Shown: positions 8,958 to 18,839 of the stretch, in pieces
Position numbering within the stretch: position 1 is the stretch's first letter
Layout of the letters: each line of letters begins with the position of its first letter
NCBI GenBank assembly: GCA_017406465.1
Contig: JAFQYM010000027.1
Location: 26,623 to 90,622 of the forward strand
From: Kiritimatiellia bacterium
GTDB taxonomy: Bacteria > Verrucomicrobiota > Kiritimatiellia > RFP12 > UBA1067
DNA length: 64,000 bases
Direction: 5' to 3'
Program-made: the position numbers and the translations under genes
The notes under the pieces: generated by a model
What the model was told of the DNA's origin: nothing
The model's input: the letters and a program-made list of their open reading frames with translations, nothing else
Database searches by the model: none

Positions 8958-11834
8958 TTACAAAAAGCGCCCAGTGATGGAAGATTTGCATGCCTTAATG
9001 GCCGAAATGGGCCCCTCGCAGACAAGCTCGCCGCCTGCGTCGCCGCCGCCAGGACCGAGATCGACGATCCAGTCGGCGCATCGCATCACGTCGACATTGT
9101 GCTCGATGACGATCACAGTGTTCCCCTGGTCGCGGAGCCGCAGGAGAAGCTTCATCAGCTTCGCCACGTCGTCGAAGTGAAGCCCCGTCGTCGGCTCGTC
9201 GAGGAGATAGAGCGTGCGGCCCGTCGAGCGGCGGGAAAGTTCAGTCGCGAGCTTGATGCGCTGGGCCTCACCACCCGAAAGCGTCGTCGCAGACTGCCCG
9301 AGCGCAACATAGCCAAGCCCGACGTCGACAAGCGTCTGGAGCTTGCGGGCGAGAGACGGTACCTTCGCGAAGAACTCGCATCCCTCGGCGACCGTCATCT
9401 CGAGAACGTCCGCAATGTTCTTGCCGCCGTAGGTGACTTCAAGAGTCTCGGCGTTGAACCGCTTGCCGCCGCACTGGTCGCACGTGACGTAGACGTCGGG
9501 AAGGAAACTCATCTCGAGCTTCTGCAGCCCGTCGCCGCCGCACGTCTCGCAGCGACCGCCCTTCACGTTGAAGGAAAAGCGTCCCGCCGTGTAGCCGCGC
9601 GCGCGCGCAGATTCCGTCTTCGCGAAAAGCTCGCGTATCTCGGAGAAGAAGCCGACGTAGGTCGCTGGGTTCGAACGCGGCGTGCGGCCGATAGGCGACT
9701 GGTCGATCTCCACGACCTTGTCGAAGTTCTCCCAGCCAGCAAGCTTCTTGAACTTGCCTGGGACGTCCTTCGCGTGGTAGAACTTTTGGAGAAGCGCCCG
9801 CTTAAGCGTCTCGTCGACGAGCGTCGACTTGCCAGAGCCAGAGACGCCGGTCACGACCGTGAACGCGCCGACGGGGAAACGTGCGGTGATGTTCTTGAGG
9901 TTGTGCTCCGTGCAGCCGGAAATGGTGAGGGAGCCTTTTGCCTTTGACATTCGGCAGCCGTCGACCGACATCCCGCTCGACTGACGACTTGCGACTGTCG
10001 GCCGTCGACCGTCTGCTGTCATCACTTTTTTTCTCCCCGTCAGGTAATCTGCCGTCAGCGATTTCGACTTGAGGAGCCCTTTGAAGTTGCCCTGGTACAT
10101 TACTTGTCCGCCCTCGCGCCCTGCGCCGGGACCAAGGTCGACGATGTAGTCGGCGTTCCTCATCATCTCTTCGTCATGCTCGACGACGACTACGGTATTG
10201 CCGCGGTCGCGGAGCCCCTTGAGGGTCGAGATAAGCCGCTCGTTGTCGCGCGGGTGAAGCCCTATCGTCGGCTCGTCGAGGACATAGAGAACTCCGGTGA
10301 GCCCAGAGCCGATCTGCGTCGCAAGGCGGATGCGCTGCATCTCACCGCCGGAGAGAGTTGATGCCGCGCGGTCGAGCGTCAGGTAGTCAAGACCTACGTC
10401 GAGAAGGAACTGGAGCCGCCGCACAATCTCGGCTATGATGTCCTTGAGTCCGGCAAGCTTGGCGGATGGTGCGGCGGTAGAGGCAAACTCCTTGAAGAAC
10501 TCCAATGCCTCGGTGACCGGCATCGCCATCACCTCGACAATCGACTTCCCGGCGACAGTCGCCGCGCGTGACTCGGGCCTAAGCCGCGAGCCGCCGCAGT
10601 CGGGGCAGGTGCGGAAGCTCTGGTACGCCTCAAACTTCGCGCGCATCTCGTCGTCCTCCGCCTCGTCTAAGCGCCGCTGAAGCGACGCGAGGACTCCTTC
10701 AAACGGCCGGTCGACGCGCCGCCACGGGAGAACGAGATCGTCCTTGAAACCGTGCATAAGCCCGTGTCGAAACTTTGCCGGCAGTTTCTCGTATGGCGTC
10801 GAGAGCTTTACCTTGTACTGCTTTGCGATATGCGAAAGAAGCTCCTTGTGATAGAGGATGTTCATCTGCCCCATACGACGCCAGGGGTGTATCGCCTCCT
10901 CGAGTGGAAGCGACTTGTCGGGCACGACGAGGTCTTCGTCGAAGTAGTAGAGCTGCCCGAGCCCCGCGCAAGTCGGGCACGCGCCAAAAGGCGAGTTGAA
11001 CGAAAACGACCGCGCCTTCAACTCGTCGAAGGAAATACCGCAATCGGGACAAGCGTTAAGTTCAGAGTATATATCCAGTTCCCCGTTACCCAATCTCTCC
11101 ACCTCCATTATCCCCTTGCCGGTCTTTAGGGCGAGCTCGACGGAATCGGTGAGACGCGTCTTGAACGCGGCATCGGGCGCCGCTGGAATCACGAGGCGGT
11201 CAACCACGACGTCAATGGTGTGCGCCTTTTTCTTATCGAGCGCTGGAAGCTCGTCGACGGGATAGATCGTGCCGTCGATTTTGACGCGCGCAAAACCATT
11301 GCGCTTCACGGCCGCAAGCGGTTCTTCGTGCCTGCCCTTCTTGCCCTTCACGAGAGGGGCGTAGATGATAATTTTTGCGCCACCTGCCCGTTCCCCGTTC
11401 CCCATTCCCCATTCCCCGAGAATCGCCTCCACAATCTGCTCGGCCGACTGCTTCACGACTGGCTTGCCGCAATGCGGACAGTGCGCGACCGCAATTGAAC
11501 CGTAGAGGATTCTTAAGTAGTCGTGTATCTCGGTGACGGTCGCGACGATCGAGCGCGGGTTGCCGCTCGTCGTGCGCTGCTCGATGGAAATCGCAGGCGA
11601 AAGCCCTTCTATCTTCTCGACATCCGGCTTCTGCATCCTGTCGAGGAACTGCCTCGCATACGCAGAAAGCGACTCGACGTAGCGGCGCTGGCCTTCCGCA
11701 TAGAGCGTGTCGAACGCGAGCGACGACTTGCCCGAACCCGAAAGTCCCGTCACGACCGTGAGAGAGTCGCGGGGAATCGTGACGTCGATTCCCCGCAGGT
11801 TGTGGACCTTTGCGTTCTTTATCGTGATGTCCAT
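8958..11834 (-). CDS. uvrA: Excinuclease ABC subunit UvrA
   Basis: 958-aa DNA-damage recognition ATPase of nucleotide excision repair. Two ABC ATPase cores are visible, each with a Walker A ([21 protein letters not shown]), a signature (LSGGE) and a Walker B ([20 protein letters not shown]). Zinc-finger cysteine pairs CPDC/CPTC and CETC/CDQC are present. The start chosen is ATG 11834 (MDITIKNAK), because it overlaps the rho stop (TGATG), implying coupling; an upstream in-frame extension lies in rho. Two short stretches look inserted: repeat-derived codons at 11390-11417 and ~23 codons at 9951-10020 in the linker before the second ATPase. Length is slightly above the usual ~940. Confidence 0.97.
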   Translation of the reverse strand: MDITIKNAKVHNLRGIDVTIPRDSLTVVTGLSGSGKSSLAFDTLYAEGQRRYVESLSAYARQFLDRMQKPDVEKIEGLSPAISIEQRTTSGNPRSIVATVTEIHDYLRILYGSIAVAHCPHCGKPVVKQSAEQIVEAILGEWGMGNGERAGGAKIIIYAPLVKGKKGRHEEPLAAVKRNGFARVKIDGTIYPVDELPALDKKKAHTIDVVVDRLVIPAAPDAAFKTRLTDSVELALKTGKGIMEVERLGNGELDIYSELNACPDCGISFDELKARSFSFNSPFGACPTCAGLGQLYYFDEDLVVPDKSLPLEEAIHPWRRMGQMNILYHKELLSHIAKQYKVKLSTPYEKLPAKFRHGLMHGFKDDLVLPWRRVDRPFEGVLASLQRRLDEAEDDEMRAKFEAYQSFRTCPDCGGSRLRPESRAATVAGKSIVEVMAMPVTEALEFFKEFASTAAPSAKLAGLKDIIAEIVRRLQFLLDVGLDYLTLDRAASTLSGGEMQRIRLATQIGSGLTGVLYVLDEPTIGLHPRDNERLISTLKGLRDRGNTVVVVEHDEEMMRNADYIVDLGPGAGREGGQVMYQGNFKGLLKSKSLTADYLTGRKKVMTADGRRPTVASRQSSGMSVDGCRMSKAKGSLTISGCTEHNLKNITARFPVGAFTVVTGVSGSGKSTLVDETLKRALLQKFYHAKDVPGKFKKLAGWENFDKVVEIDQSPIGRTPRSNPATYVGFFSEIRELFAKTESARARGYTAGRFSFNVKGGRCETCGGDGLQKLEMSFLPDVYVTCDQCGGKRFNAETLEVTYGGKNIADVLEMTVAEGCEFFAKVPSLARKLQTLVDVGLGYVALGQSATTLSGGEAQRIKLATELSRRSTGRTLYLLDEPTTGLHFDDVAKLMKLLLRLRDQGNTVIVIEHNVDVMRCADWIVDLGPGGGDAGGELVCEGPISAIKACKSSITGRFL
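9951..10020. repeat. Heptamer-type repeat inserted in frame in uvrA
   Basis: About 70 bp made of degenerate 7-bp units (GACTGAC, GACTTGC, GACTGTC, GGCCGTC, GACCGTC and so on) with two GTCGAC cores. It encodes a Ser/Arg/Gly-rich segment between the LTGRK end of the first UvrA half and the conserved start of the second ATPase. The linker is variable in UvrA proteins, so insertion here would be tolerated. Confidence 0.5.
11390..11417. repeat. Heptamer array in frame in uvrA
   Basis: Four perfect tandem 7-bp units: GTTCCCC twice, then ATTCCCC twice. They encode the [10 protein letters not shown] stretch in a loop where other UvrA proteins have shorter text. The same heptamer recurs at 21537-21565 between two pilus genes. 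Confidence 0.7.
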
Positions 11835-13390
11835 CAGAGATTCTTCAGGTCGAGCGCAAGCAGGAACTCGGGGTTGGACTGCGTCTTCTTCAGCGAGTTT
11901 AGAACCGACTTCATGGCACTCTCGGGGCCCGCGTCGGAAAGGATGCGGCGCATGCCCCACGTCTTCTCGAGTTCGACCGGGTCAAGCAAGAGGTCTTCCT
12001 TGCGCGTCCCCGACTTGTCGATGTCGATCGCCGGATAGATGCGCTTGTCTGCAAGCCCTCGGTCAAGGACGATTTCCATGTTGCCGGTGCCCTTGAACTC
12101 CTCGAAGATGACCTCGTCCATCCTGGAACCCGTGTCGACAAGCCCCGTCGCGATAATCGTGAGCGAACCCCCGCCCTCAATGTTGCGCGCCGCGCCGAAA
12201 AACCTCTTGGGCCTGTGCATCGCAAGCGCGTCGACACCGCCTGTAAGGATCTTGCCGGAGTGCGGCTGCACTGTGTTGTAGGCGCGCGCCATTCTTGTGA
12301 GCGAGTCCATGAGAATAATCACGTCGCGGCCGTTCTCGACCTGGCGCTTCGACATCTCAAGGACCATCTCGGTGACGCTCACGTGATGCTGGGGTTCTTC
12401 GTCAAATGTCGACGAAAGCACCATCGCCTTCGTGTTGCGTTGCATGTCGGTGACTTCCTCGGGGCGCTCGTCGATGAGAAGGATGATGAGCATCGCCTCG
12501 GGATAGTTCTTGGAAATCGCGTTCGCCATCTTCTGAAGGAGAACCGTCTTGCCGACGCGCGGCGGCGCGATGATGAGACCGCGCTGGCCAAAGCCGATCG
12601 GGGTGAAGAGGTCGACGACGCGCGTCGAGAACTCCTTGGGGTCGGTCTCGAGGATGATGCGCCGCGTCGGGAACGTGGCGGTCAAGTTCTCGAAGTGGAT
12701 GACGCGAGCGGCGACAGACGGCTCCTTGCCGTTGACAGTCGCGACGTTGCCAAGGCAGAAGAAGCGGTCGCGGTCGCGAGGGTCGCGAATCGGGCCCTCA
12801 ACGATGTCGCCTGTCCTGAGCGCATGGCGGCGAATCTGCTGCTGCGTGACAAAGACGTCCTCTGGATACGCGAGGAAGTTGTTCTTCGCGGAGCGTAGGA
12901 AGCCGTGCCCTTCGCGGACGATCTCAAGGCAGCCGGAGGCGAGCACCGCGCCGCCATTCGCAAGATACCTTCGTATCGCGGCGAAGATGAGCTCGTGCTT
13001 GCGGTAGGTGCCGAGTTCCTCTGGATCGGCGCCCGGCATCATGCGCTCGACAATCTCCGGCGCAGTCCAGGTCTGGATGTCGGCGAGGCGATATTCAGGA
13101 AGATCGGGATTGCGGTTGGGGTTCGCAGGCGCGTCGGGTTCGAACGTGCGCTGTTCCGTCGGAAGCGGGGCGTTGAGGAGCGGGTTTACGCTCTCCTCGC
13201 CGTTCGCGCCGCGAATCGGGGAGTTGTTCGGCTTGCCAGGGCCACGGTTGAAGTTCTTGCCGCCGCGGTTGTGGAACCGCTTTTTCTGGCCATTGTTGCC
13301 GCCGCTCCCCTGCTGCTGCTGGGGTTGCTGGGGCTTCGGCGCGGCGCTCTTGGTAACAGCGCTCGCAAACACATCGAGTTCTTCTGACAT
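11834..13390 (-). CDS. rho: Transcription termination factor Rho
   Basis: 518-aa hexameric RNA helicase/ATPase. The N-terminus (~1-75) is a low-complexity Gln/Asn/Arg-Gly-rich extension, as in several Rho proteins of high-GC bacteria. The cold-shock RNA-binding domain follows (GHGFLRS, YVSQQQIRR-like text). The ATPase core has Walker A APPRVGKT, Walker [15 protein letters not shown], the Q-loop [19 protein letters not shown] and [16 protein letters not shown] 13390 (MSEELDV) is chosen because the in-frame upstream codons fall in a nonamer repeat array. The stop overlaps the uvrA start by 1 bp. I see no strong ribosome binding site. Confidence 0.97.
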   Translation of the reverse strand: MSEELDVFASAVTKSAAPKPQQPQQQQGSGGNNGQKKRFHNRGGKNFNRGPGKPNNSPIRGANGEESVNPLLNAPLPTEQRTFEPDAPANPNRNPDLPEYRLADIQTWTAPEIVERMMPGADPEELGTYRKHELIFAAIRRYLANGGAVLASGCLEIVREGHGFLRSAKNNFLAYPEDVFVTQQQIRRHALRTGDIVEGPIRDPRDRDRFFCLGNVATVNGKEPSVAARVIHFENLTATFPTRRIILETDPKEFSTRVVDLFTPIGFGQRGLIIAPPRVGKTVLLQKMANAISKNYPEAMLIILLIDERPEEVTDMQRNTKAMVLSSTFDEEPQHHVSVTEMVLEMSKRQVENGRDVIILMDSLTRMARAYNTVQPHSGKILTGGVDALAMHRPKRFFGAARNIEGGGSLTIIATGLVDTGSRMDEVIFEEFKGTGNMEIVLDRGLADKRIYPAIDIDKSGTRKEDLLLDPVELEKTWGMRRILSDAGPESAMKSVLNSLKKTQSNPEFLLALDLKNL

Positions 13391-13413
13391 AATCTTATCT
13401 ATCTTTTTTAGCC

Positions 13414-13467
13414 GTGTAGAACATGTAGATCGTGTAGAGCATTTCTGCATGTTCTACACGTTCTACA
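13414..13467. repeat. Head-to-head nonamer array in the rho leader
   Basis: Exactly six 9-bp units: three of the form xTGTAGAxC followed by three of the inverted form xxTTCTACA. The array is therefore a palindrome built of tandem units and could fold in the rho 5' UTR. Related nonamers (CTCTACACG) occur at 52852-52878, 58747-58773 and 59802-59819. Confidence 0.8.
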
Positions 13468-13470
13468 TGG

Positions 13471-14076
13471 TTAATCATTCGCCAGTTTTAGCTGCATCTG
13501 TTTCGACGTTAGAAACTTGAGGAACGCGGCAGCTTGCGCTTTGAGTTCCTCGGCTGTGCCGTCGTTATGGATGACGTAATGCGAACGCTTGGCTTTTTCC
13601 TCGACAGGCAACTGCGCCACGAGCCGGGCCTCGGCTTCCGCATGTGTCATCCCCCGTGTCGTCGTCATCCGTTCGATTTGCTTCTCCCGAGAGGAGACGA
13701 CGCAACATATTATATCAAAATTTTTCTCCCAGTGTGCCTCGAATAAAAGCGGAATTATAGCGACACGAACAGGACAGACGAGACCACCGAGACTAACGGG
13801 ACAATCGCCAGTCTCGTTCGTCCCGTCTGTCCCGTTTGTCCCGTCGAGCCAGTTGACAATTCTCTCCTTTACCAACGGGTGAATCTTCGCCTCGAGGGCG
13901 CGGCGCTTCTCAGGGTCGGCAAACACTTCGGCGGCAATGCGGCGACGCTCCTCTGGGTCGGGGAGGAGCTCGTGCACGATATCATCGGCATCAAGGGTCT
14001 CGACGCCAAGTTCGTTCAGAAACTGGGAAAGGAGGGATTTGCCGCAGGCAATCCCTCCCGTTAGTGCAACTTTCAT
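13471..14076 (-). CDS. coaE: Dephospho-CoA kinase with repeat-encoded insertion
   Basis: 201 aa; phosphorylates dephospho-CoA in the last step of CoA synthesis. The P-loop GGIACGKS, the DADDIVHELL region, the HPLVKERI helix and the IPLLFEAHWEKNFD lid/base-binding region are clear. Between NWL and VAIIPLLFE it carries about 20 extra residues compared with E. coli CoaE, encoded by a nonamer array (13766-13846). The start ATG 14076 has AAGGG just upstream, overlapping the stop of the secretin gene, so it is the last gene after the secretin. A TATAAT-like sequence inside the gene is probably chance. Confidence 0.93.
   Translation of the reverse strand: MKVALTGGIACGKSLLSQFLNELGVETLDADDIVHELLPDPEERRRIAAEVFADPEKRRALEAKIHPLVKERIVNWLDGTNGTDGTNETGDCPVSLGGLVCPVRVAIIPLLFEAHWEKNFDIICCVVSSREKQIERMTTTRGMTHAEAEARLVAQLPVEEKAKRSHYVIHNDGTAEELKAQAAAFLKFLTSKQMQLKLAND
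13766..13846. repeat. 81-bp nonamer array inserted in frame in coaE
   Basis: Nine 9-bp units: about four in one orientation (CAGACGAGA, CTAACGGGA type), a central CAATCGCCA, then four in the opposite orientation (GTCTCGTTC, GTCCCGTCT, GTCCCGTTT, GTCCCGTCG). 81 bp equals 27 codons, so the frame is kept; it encodes a DGTNGTDGTNET-type stretch. Confidence 0.8.
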
Positions 14077-14082
14077 TTTCCC

Positions 14083-17000
14083 TTAGTTAGCCGGCGCCTC
14101 GGGCGCTTCCCTCACTTCGCTGCCTTCCTGCTCGGCAATCTCAAAGCCCTCGTTGTGCATCTCACGGCCACGGCCATCGACGATGCGAGTCGTGACGAAG
14201 ATGAGGAGGTTGCGCTTCGAGGTCTGCTCGGAATGGCTGCGGAAGAAACGACCGAGGAACGGAATGTCGCCGAGGAACGGAATCTTGTCGTCCATCGCCT
14301 TGCGGGCCTCGGTGATGAGACCGCCCATGACGATCGTCGCGCCAGGATAGACCGAAACCTTCGAGTCGACAGAGCGAACATGGAAGAACGGCTGTTCCAT
14401 CGGAGCATCGTAGTAGGTGATATTGTTCGATGTTCCGCCAAGCCTGTTGGCAAGAGAGTTGATGAGGTTGACATAGGCCGCCATCATCGTGTCCCAGACC
14501 GGAGCAAGCTGTTCGGTCGTAGGAGCAAACCCTTCGAGCGTCGGTGGCTGAGGCCAAGTTCCGATGGAAAGATCCGAGCTGTTGCCCGTGAACGGAATCC
14601 TCATGCCGTAGTTTTTCCACGTCGGCTCGTCGACGACCTGCGTGTTGAGTTCGAGATCCACTACGTTGCCGTCGTCCGTCAGGGTCGGAGTGACCTGGAG
14701 AATGACGCCTACTTCGCGCATCGTGAAGCTCTGGGGCTCGACGACGGCGAGAATCGCAGACTGGCTGCCGCCGTTGTTGCCATTGCCGCTGGACGAACTC
14801 GACTGGAGCTGGACATCGTAGTCGGTCGGGTAGATGTATTCCGTCACGACCTTCATGACGGCCTCTTCGCCTGGACGCGTCAGCACCTTCGGCGCGGAGA
14901 GGAGGTCGGTGTCGCTGCGCTGCGAGAGCATGTGCAGAATCATCGAGAGGTCTGCCGAGCCAAGGAAGGCGTTAAGTTTCATGAACTGGTCGTTCGTGGA
15001 CTTCGACTCGCCCGAAATGTGGTTGCCGAGCGTAGAGAGATAGCGCTGGCCGGTCGAATAGTCTTCGCCGAATTTGTTGATGCCAACATTGCGGTTGCGC
15101 CCGCCGCGCGTCCAACCGCTCGGCATGGTTGTCGTTGTGGTCGACGACGTGTCGGCCGAAGGCGTTGGCGCAATCGAGGAGCTGGAATCCGTCGTGCCAC
15201 CGCCAGACGCCGAACTGCCAAACGGGCTGTCGGCCGTCGAGGTTGAAGACGACGAAGAAGACGAAGAAGAAGAGTTCGGCGAGGATGCAAGGGTCGCGCC
15301 CGATCCAAAGGAGCCGCCGCGTATGCCAAGGGCCTTGGCAAGATGCTTGTTGAGTCCAAGCGTGTAGTCGCTGTTGAGGATCCACTCGAAGCCGAGCGAG
15401 TTCAGGTCGTCCTGGCAAACCTCGATGAATCTCGTCTCGATCTCGACGAGCGTGACCTGCTGGTTGAGCTGGGCGAGGACATTCTCGAACTCAGCGAGGT
15501 TGTCCTGGGTGTTCTTGACAAAGAGACGGCCGACCGTCTTCACATAGAAGATCGAGCTGCCCTCGGGCCACTTGACGCCGAGAAGCGAGAAGAACTCCTT
15601 CCAGTCGCGCTCTTCGTTTTCCTCGCCGTCGTCGTTCTTGCGAGAACTGCCGCCAAAGCCGCTGTTGCTCGAACGCATCGTCGTGATGTCGCCCTTCGCG
15701 CTTTCCATCTTCTCGGTGAAGGACGAGAGAACCGGGAAGGAGCGCGTGACGAGCTCTTCGACCGACATGTCCTTGTGCATGACCATGACGATCGGGCCCT
15801 GCACGGTGAACTTGTACTCGACGGACTCGCACACGAGCTTTAGGGCGTCGTAGAACGTGATGTCGCTCGCGGTGATCATCGGGATTACCGGCACGCCAAG
15901 CGGTCCGCCGCCGCCCGCCGCATCGTCGGAACCCGTGTCGGAGAAGTCGTCGGCATCCTCGCTCGCCGCCGCGGCCGCCTGCATGCGGACGGCCTCGGGC
16001 GTCTTGAGGACGAAGTTGAAGCCGCGCTGCTCAAGCGGAATCTCGGGACGGTCGAAGTCCTTCGACGCGCCGCGGAAATACTCGACGGCGTCGATAATCG
16101 TCGCCGGCGGCTTGAACGAGATCGCCGGGAGGCGCATCTCCTTCATGCGCTGGATGATCGTCTGCTCGATCGTGCGCTCCCTGTTGTTGGGGTCGGGCTT
16201 GGCCTTTACGGTGGCACCCTTCTTGTCGTCGCGGTCCTTGGCGTCGGTGGCGTATGGCGGACGCCACGCCTTGTCGACATCGGCCATCCACTTCTCGCGG
16301 GCGACTTCGCGCTCCTGCTTCAGGATGACGTCGCTCTTCCGGACGATGGAGTCCCTGAGGCGAATGGCCTCCTGGTTGTAGGGATCCTTCACGAGGACAA
16401 GCTCGCACTCGTCAAGCGCACGGTCGATCTCACGCTGGGCAAGCAACTGGCGCGCGCGCTTAAGGTGGCGGCGCTCAGTTTCGCGGCGAGCCTTGTAGTC
16501 GGCATCGTTGCGACGATGCGAAATCTCGGAGACATCGGTCTTGAGGGCATCGGGATCGACGGTGGAAAGCCATGCCTCAAGCTGGCGGCGGGCCTTCGGG
16601 TGGCGAAGATCTACGGCCTTCTCCATGTACTTTATGGCGCGCGCACGGCGACCGGTGCGCTCTTCCTCGAGCGCTGCCCTGTAAAGACCTTCGGCAATGC
16701 CCTCCGTGCACTCGGCCTTGTAGATCTTGGACTTCTCGCTGTCGTTCAGGAGCTTCGCGGCAATGCCGTAGTGGCGTACGGCTTCGGCATACTCGCCGCT
16801 GGTCATCGCGGCACGGGCCTCCGAAATCTCGCGCATCGCCTGGGTGTCCATCGCCTCGCGGCGCAGTTTCTCAACCGTCAGGATCTCGCCGATAAGACCG
16901 CCGTCTTTCCTGTTCTGAAGCCGCTGCTTGACGGCTGATTCCTCCGACTCGGCGGCGGGAACAGGTTCCTCGGTAACGGGAACGGGCTCATCGGCAACGG

Positions 17001-17703
17001 GAACAGGCTCATCGGCAGCAGACGCAGGTGCTGGCTCCTCGACTTTGTTAGTCGGAACTTCATCCTCGCCCGCGAGTTCGTTGAGAAGATCAAGCGTATC
17101 ATCGATCTTCTTGTCACCAGCCGTAGGTTCCTCGGCAGCAGGCGCGGGTTCATCGACTGCTGGCTCTTCAACCGCAGGCGCAGGTGCCGGTTCCTCGGCA
17201 GCAGGCGCGGGCTCATCGTCAGCAGGTGCCGGTTCCTCAGCCGCGGGCGCGGGCTCCTCGGCAGCAGGCGCGGGCTCCTCAGCAGCAGGCGCGGGCTCCT
17301 CGGCCGCGGGCGCGGGCTCTTCGGCAGCAGGTGCCGGCTCCTCGGCCGCGGGCGCGGGCTCTTCGGCAGCAGGTGCCGGCTCCTCGGCCGCGGGCGCGGG
17401 CTCTTCAGCCGCAGGTGCAGGTTCCTCAGCCGCGGGCTCCTCGGCAGTAGGTGCCGGTTCCTCAACAGCGGGGGCGGGCGCTTCAGCTGCAGGCGCGGGC
17501 GCTGGTTCCTCGACCGCAGGCGCTGGCTCTTCAGCCGCGGGCTCCTCGGCAGCAGGTGCAGGCGCAGCTGGTGTCGCGGCGGGGGCTTCGCCCTCGAGGT
17601 CGGCAAGCAGATCGTCAAGATCGTCCTGCGCGTTCATGCTCTGGCCGAGCGCTATGAAAGCGATGGTCGCCGTCAGCGCGACGTATGTCCTGAGGTTCGT
17701 CAT
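14083..17703 (-). CDS. Secretin (GspD/PilQ family, Amuc_1098-like) with long PAEE repeat region
   Basis: 1206 aa. Outer-membrane secretin of a type IV pilus/type II secretion-like machine. A signal peptide (MTNLRTYVALTATIAF...NAQ) is followed by an Ala/Pro/Glu repeat region (about residues 40-240, many copies of EEPAPAA), then TPR-like helices with a charged coiled coil, an STN/N-domain region and the secretin core, ending with the hallmark KIPFLGDIPFLGRFF and NLLIFVTTRIV. Start ATG 17703 is chosen because AGGAG lies 10 nt upstream and the more upstream in-frame ATG (17730) coincides with the expected transcription start of the promoter at 17736-17764. Ser-rich loops interrupt the core. It is the last pilus gene, followed by coaE. 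Confidence 0.9.
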   Translation of the reverse strand: MTNLRTYVALTATIAFIALGQSMNAQDDLDDLLADLEGEAPAATPAAPAPAAEEPAAEEPAPAVEEPAPAPAAEAPAPAVEEPAPTAEEPAAEEPAPAAEEPAPAAEEPAPAAEEPAPAAEEPAPAAEEPAPAAEEPAPAAEEPAPAAEEPAPAAEEPAPADDEPAPAAEEPAPAPAVEEPAVDEPAPAAEEPTAGDKKIDDTLDLLNELAGEDEVPTNKVEEPAPASAADEPVPVADEPVPVTEEPVPAAESEESAVKQRLQNRKDGGLIGEILTVEKLRREAMDTQAMREISEARAAMTSGEYAEAVRHYGIAAKLLNDSEKSKIYKAECTEGIAEGLYRAALEEERTGRRARAIKYMEKAVDLRHPKARRQLEAWLSTVDPDALKTDVSEISHRRNDADYKARRETERRHLKRARQLLAQREIDRALDECELVLVKDPYNQEAIRLRDSIVRKSDVILKQEREVAREKWMADVDKAWRPPYATDAKDRDDKKGATVKAKPDPNNRERTIEQTIIQRMKEMRLPAISFKPPATIIDAVEYFRGASKDFDRPEIPLEQRGFNFVLKTPEAVRMQAAAAASEDADDFSDTGSDDAAGGGGPLGVPVIPMITASDITFYDALKLVCESVEYKFTVQGPIVMVMHKDMSVEELVTRSFPVLSSFTEKMESAKGDITTMRSSNSGFGGSSRKNDDGEENEERDWKEFFSLLGVKWPEGSSIFYVKTVGRLFVKNTQDNLAEFENVLAQLNQQVTLVEIETRFIEVCQDDLNSLGFEWILNSDYTLGLNKHLAKALGIRGGSFGSGATLASSPNSSSSSSSSSSTSTADSPFGSSASGGGTTDSSSSIAPTPSADTSSTTTTTMPSGWTRGGRNRNVGINKFGEDYSTGQRYLSTLGNHISGESKSTNDQFMKLNAFLGSADLSMILHMLSQRSDTDLLSAPKVLTRPGEEAVMKVVTEYIYPTDYDVQLQSSSSSGNGNNGGSQSAILAVVEPQSFTMREVGVILQVTPTLTDDGNVVDLELNTQVVDEPTWKNYGMRIPFTGNSSDLSIGTWPQPPTLEGFAPTTEQLAPVWDTMMAAYVNLINSLANRLGGTSNNITYYDAPMEQPFFHVRSVDSKVSVYPGATIVMGGLITEARKAMDDKIPFLGDIPFLGRFFRSHSEQTSKRNLLIFVTTRIVDGRGREMHNEGFEIAEQEGSEVREAPEAPAN

Positions 17704-17735
17704 ATCGAACATGCTCCTAATGTTTTGCATTGTGT

Positions 17736-17764
17736 ATTATATCCTAATTCTTCTCACTGTTCAA
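17736..17764 (-). promoter_or_regulatory. Promoter for the secretin gene
   Basis: On the minus strand TTGAAC (17764-17759), a spacer of exactly 17 bp, and TATAAT (17741-17736). It lies in the short gap after the Amuc_1099-like gene and gives a transcription start near 17729, so the secretin can be made separately from the rest of the operon. Confidence 0.7.
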
Positions 17765-18839
17765 GGGTCTCTACAGTACGAATTTTACCGAGTAGCACGT
17801 CTTCAAGAGTGACCTTTGCACCCTTTTCGACTCTTTTCACGTCCACAACCTTGTATTTGTTTCCGTACAAATCAACCGTTCCGCCCGGCACCACGACGAA
17901 GGTCTTCGTCTCGCCGCGGCTGAATTCGAGCGTCGCCTGCACGTCGACTGGCTTGCGCTTTTCGTCGAGCGCGAGCTCGAGTTCCTTGCCGTCCTTCTTG
18001 CGAACGATCGTCACGGCCGAGACATCGACGGCGCGCTCGACGTTAGATCCCTTGATCTTGACTTTCTTCTCCTTCTGCTCGAACGACTTGGCGGTGAAGC
18101 CAGTGTCGCCAATCTCCCCGCCGACGAGCACGGAGTAGCGATAACCGTTCTTCCCGTAGTCGTTGCGGCGCTTCGGATCGAAGAACTCGAGCTTCATGCC
18201 ACTCGGGGTCTTCATGTACGAGCGCAGGTAGAACGGGAGCACCGTCTCCTTCAGCGGAAGCACGAGCTTAAGCGAATCGAAGTAGTCCGGGTGCGAGTTC
18301 TTGTCGGAAGGATCCGTTCCCGCCGCATACTCCTCGGCATTGGTGAAGCCGTCGCCGTCCTTGTCGGCGTCGGCGTCATTCTGCGCCACGTCGAGACCGT
18401 ACTTCGTCTCCCAGTCGTCAGGAAGACCGTCGCCATCCGTGTCGACGGCGACCTTCTCCGGCTCGGGCTGGGTCTCGCCGCAGAACGGGCAGACCTTCGT
18501 GCCGTCGTGCATCGGCTTCTTGCAGAACTTGCAGAACACGCGCCGCGCGGAGACGAGGAAGTTCCCGCCCGTCTCCTCGATCTCGGAAATCGTCAACGGC
18601 TTGACAGCAAACTGGAGCGCGCGCTCGTACTGCGCCATGTCCACGGGCTTGACGCCGGTCTCGGCGCGCTTGGCCGCTTTCAGCCGGTCGACGGCCGCTC
18701 TCGCGTTCTCCTCGGGGTCGCCGCCACCCGTCATCACGAAAAGCACCACGCCGACAACGAGCGCAACGACTCCGGCCGCTGCCACGAGCCAGTCCCAATG
18801 CGCGGCGAAAAAGCCGCCTTCGGAATTCCTGGAGATCAT
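17754..18839 (-). CDS. Amuc_1099-like inner membrane protein with zinc ribbon and TSP3 repeats
   Basis: 361 aa. One transmembrane segment (~17-37, AAGVVALVVGVVLFVM) places the rest outside the cytoplasm. A four-cysteine ribbon (Cys103, Cys106, Cys117, Cys120; CKFC...CPFC) is followed by calcium-binding thrombospondin type 3-like motifs (DTDGDGLPDDWE and DADKDGDGFTNAEE, ~133-175). The C-terminal half is beta-rich and resembles PilP-like lipoprotein/clamp modules only loosely. The gene overlaps the Amuc_1100-like gene by 4 bp. By position it corresponds to Amuc_1099 of Akkermansia, a pilus-associated protein. Its TSP3 motifs match those in the giant exported protein at 25735-38232. Confidence 0.75.
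   Translation of the reverse strand: MISRNSEGGFFAAHWDWLVAAAGVVALVVGVVLFVMTGGGDPEENARAAVDRLKAAKRAETGVKPVDMAQYERALQFAVKPLTISEIEETGGNFLVSARRVFCKFCKKPMHDGTKVCPFCGETQPEPEKVAVDTDGDGLPDDWETKYGLDVAQNDADADKDGDGFTNAEEYAAGTDPSDKNSHPDYFDSLKLVLPLKETVLPFYLRSYMKTPSGMKLEFFDPKRRNDYGKNGYRYSVLVGGEIGDTGFTAKSFEQKEKKVKIKGSNVERAVDVSAVTIVRKKDGKELELALDEKRKPVDVQATLEFSRGETKTFVVVPGGTVDLYGNKYKVVDVKRVEKGAKVTLEDVLLGKIRTVETLEQ

Noticed and set aside
13709..13714. TATAAT box on the minus strand within coaE
   Set aside because: Lies in a conserved coding stretch (NFDIICCV) with no start site sensible downstream; taken as coincidence.
16928..17812. Plus-strand Ala/Gly/Ser repeat protein
   Set aside because: Antisense translation of the EEPAPAA repeat of the secretin.
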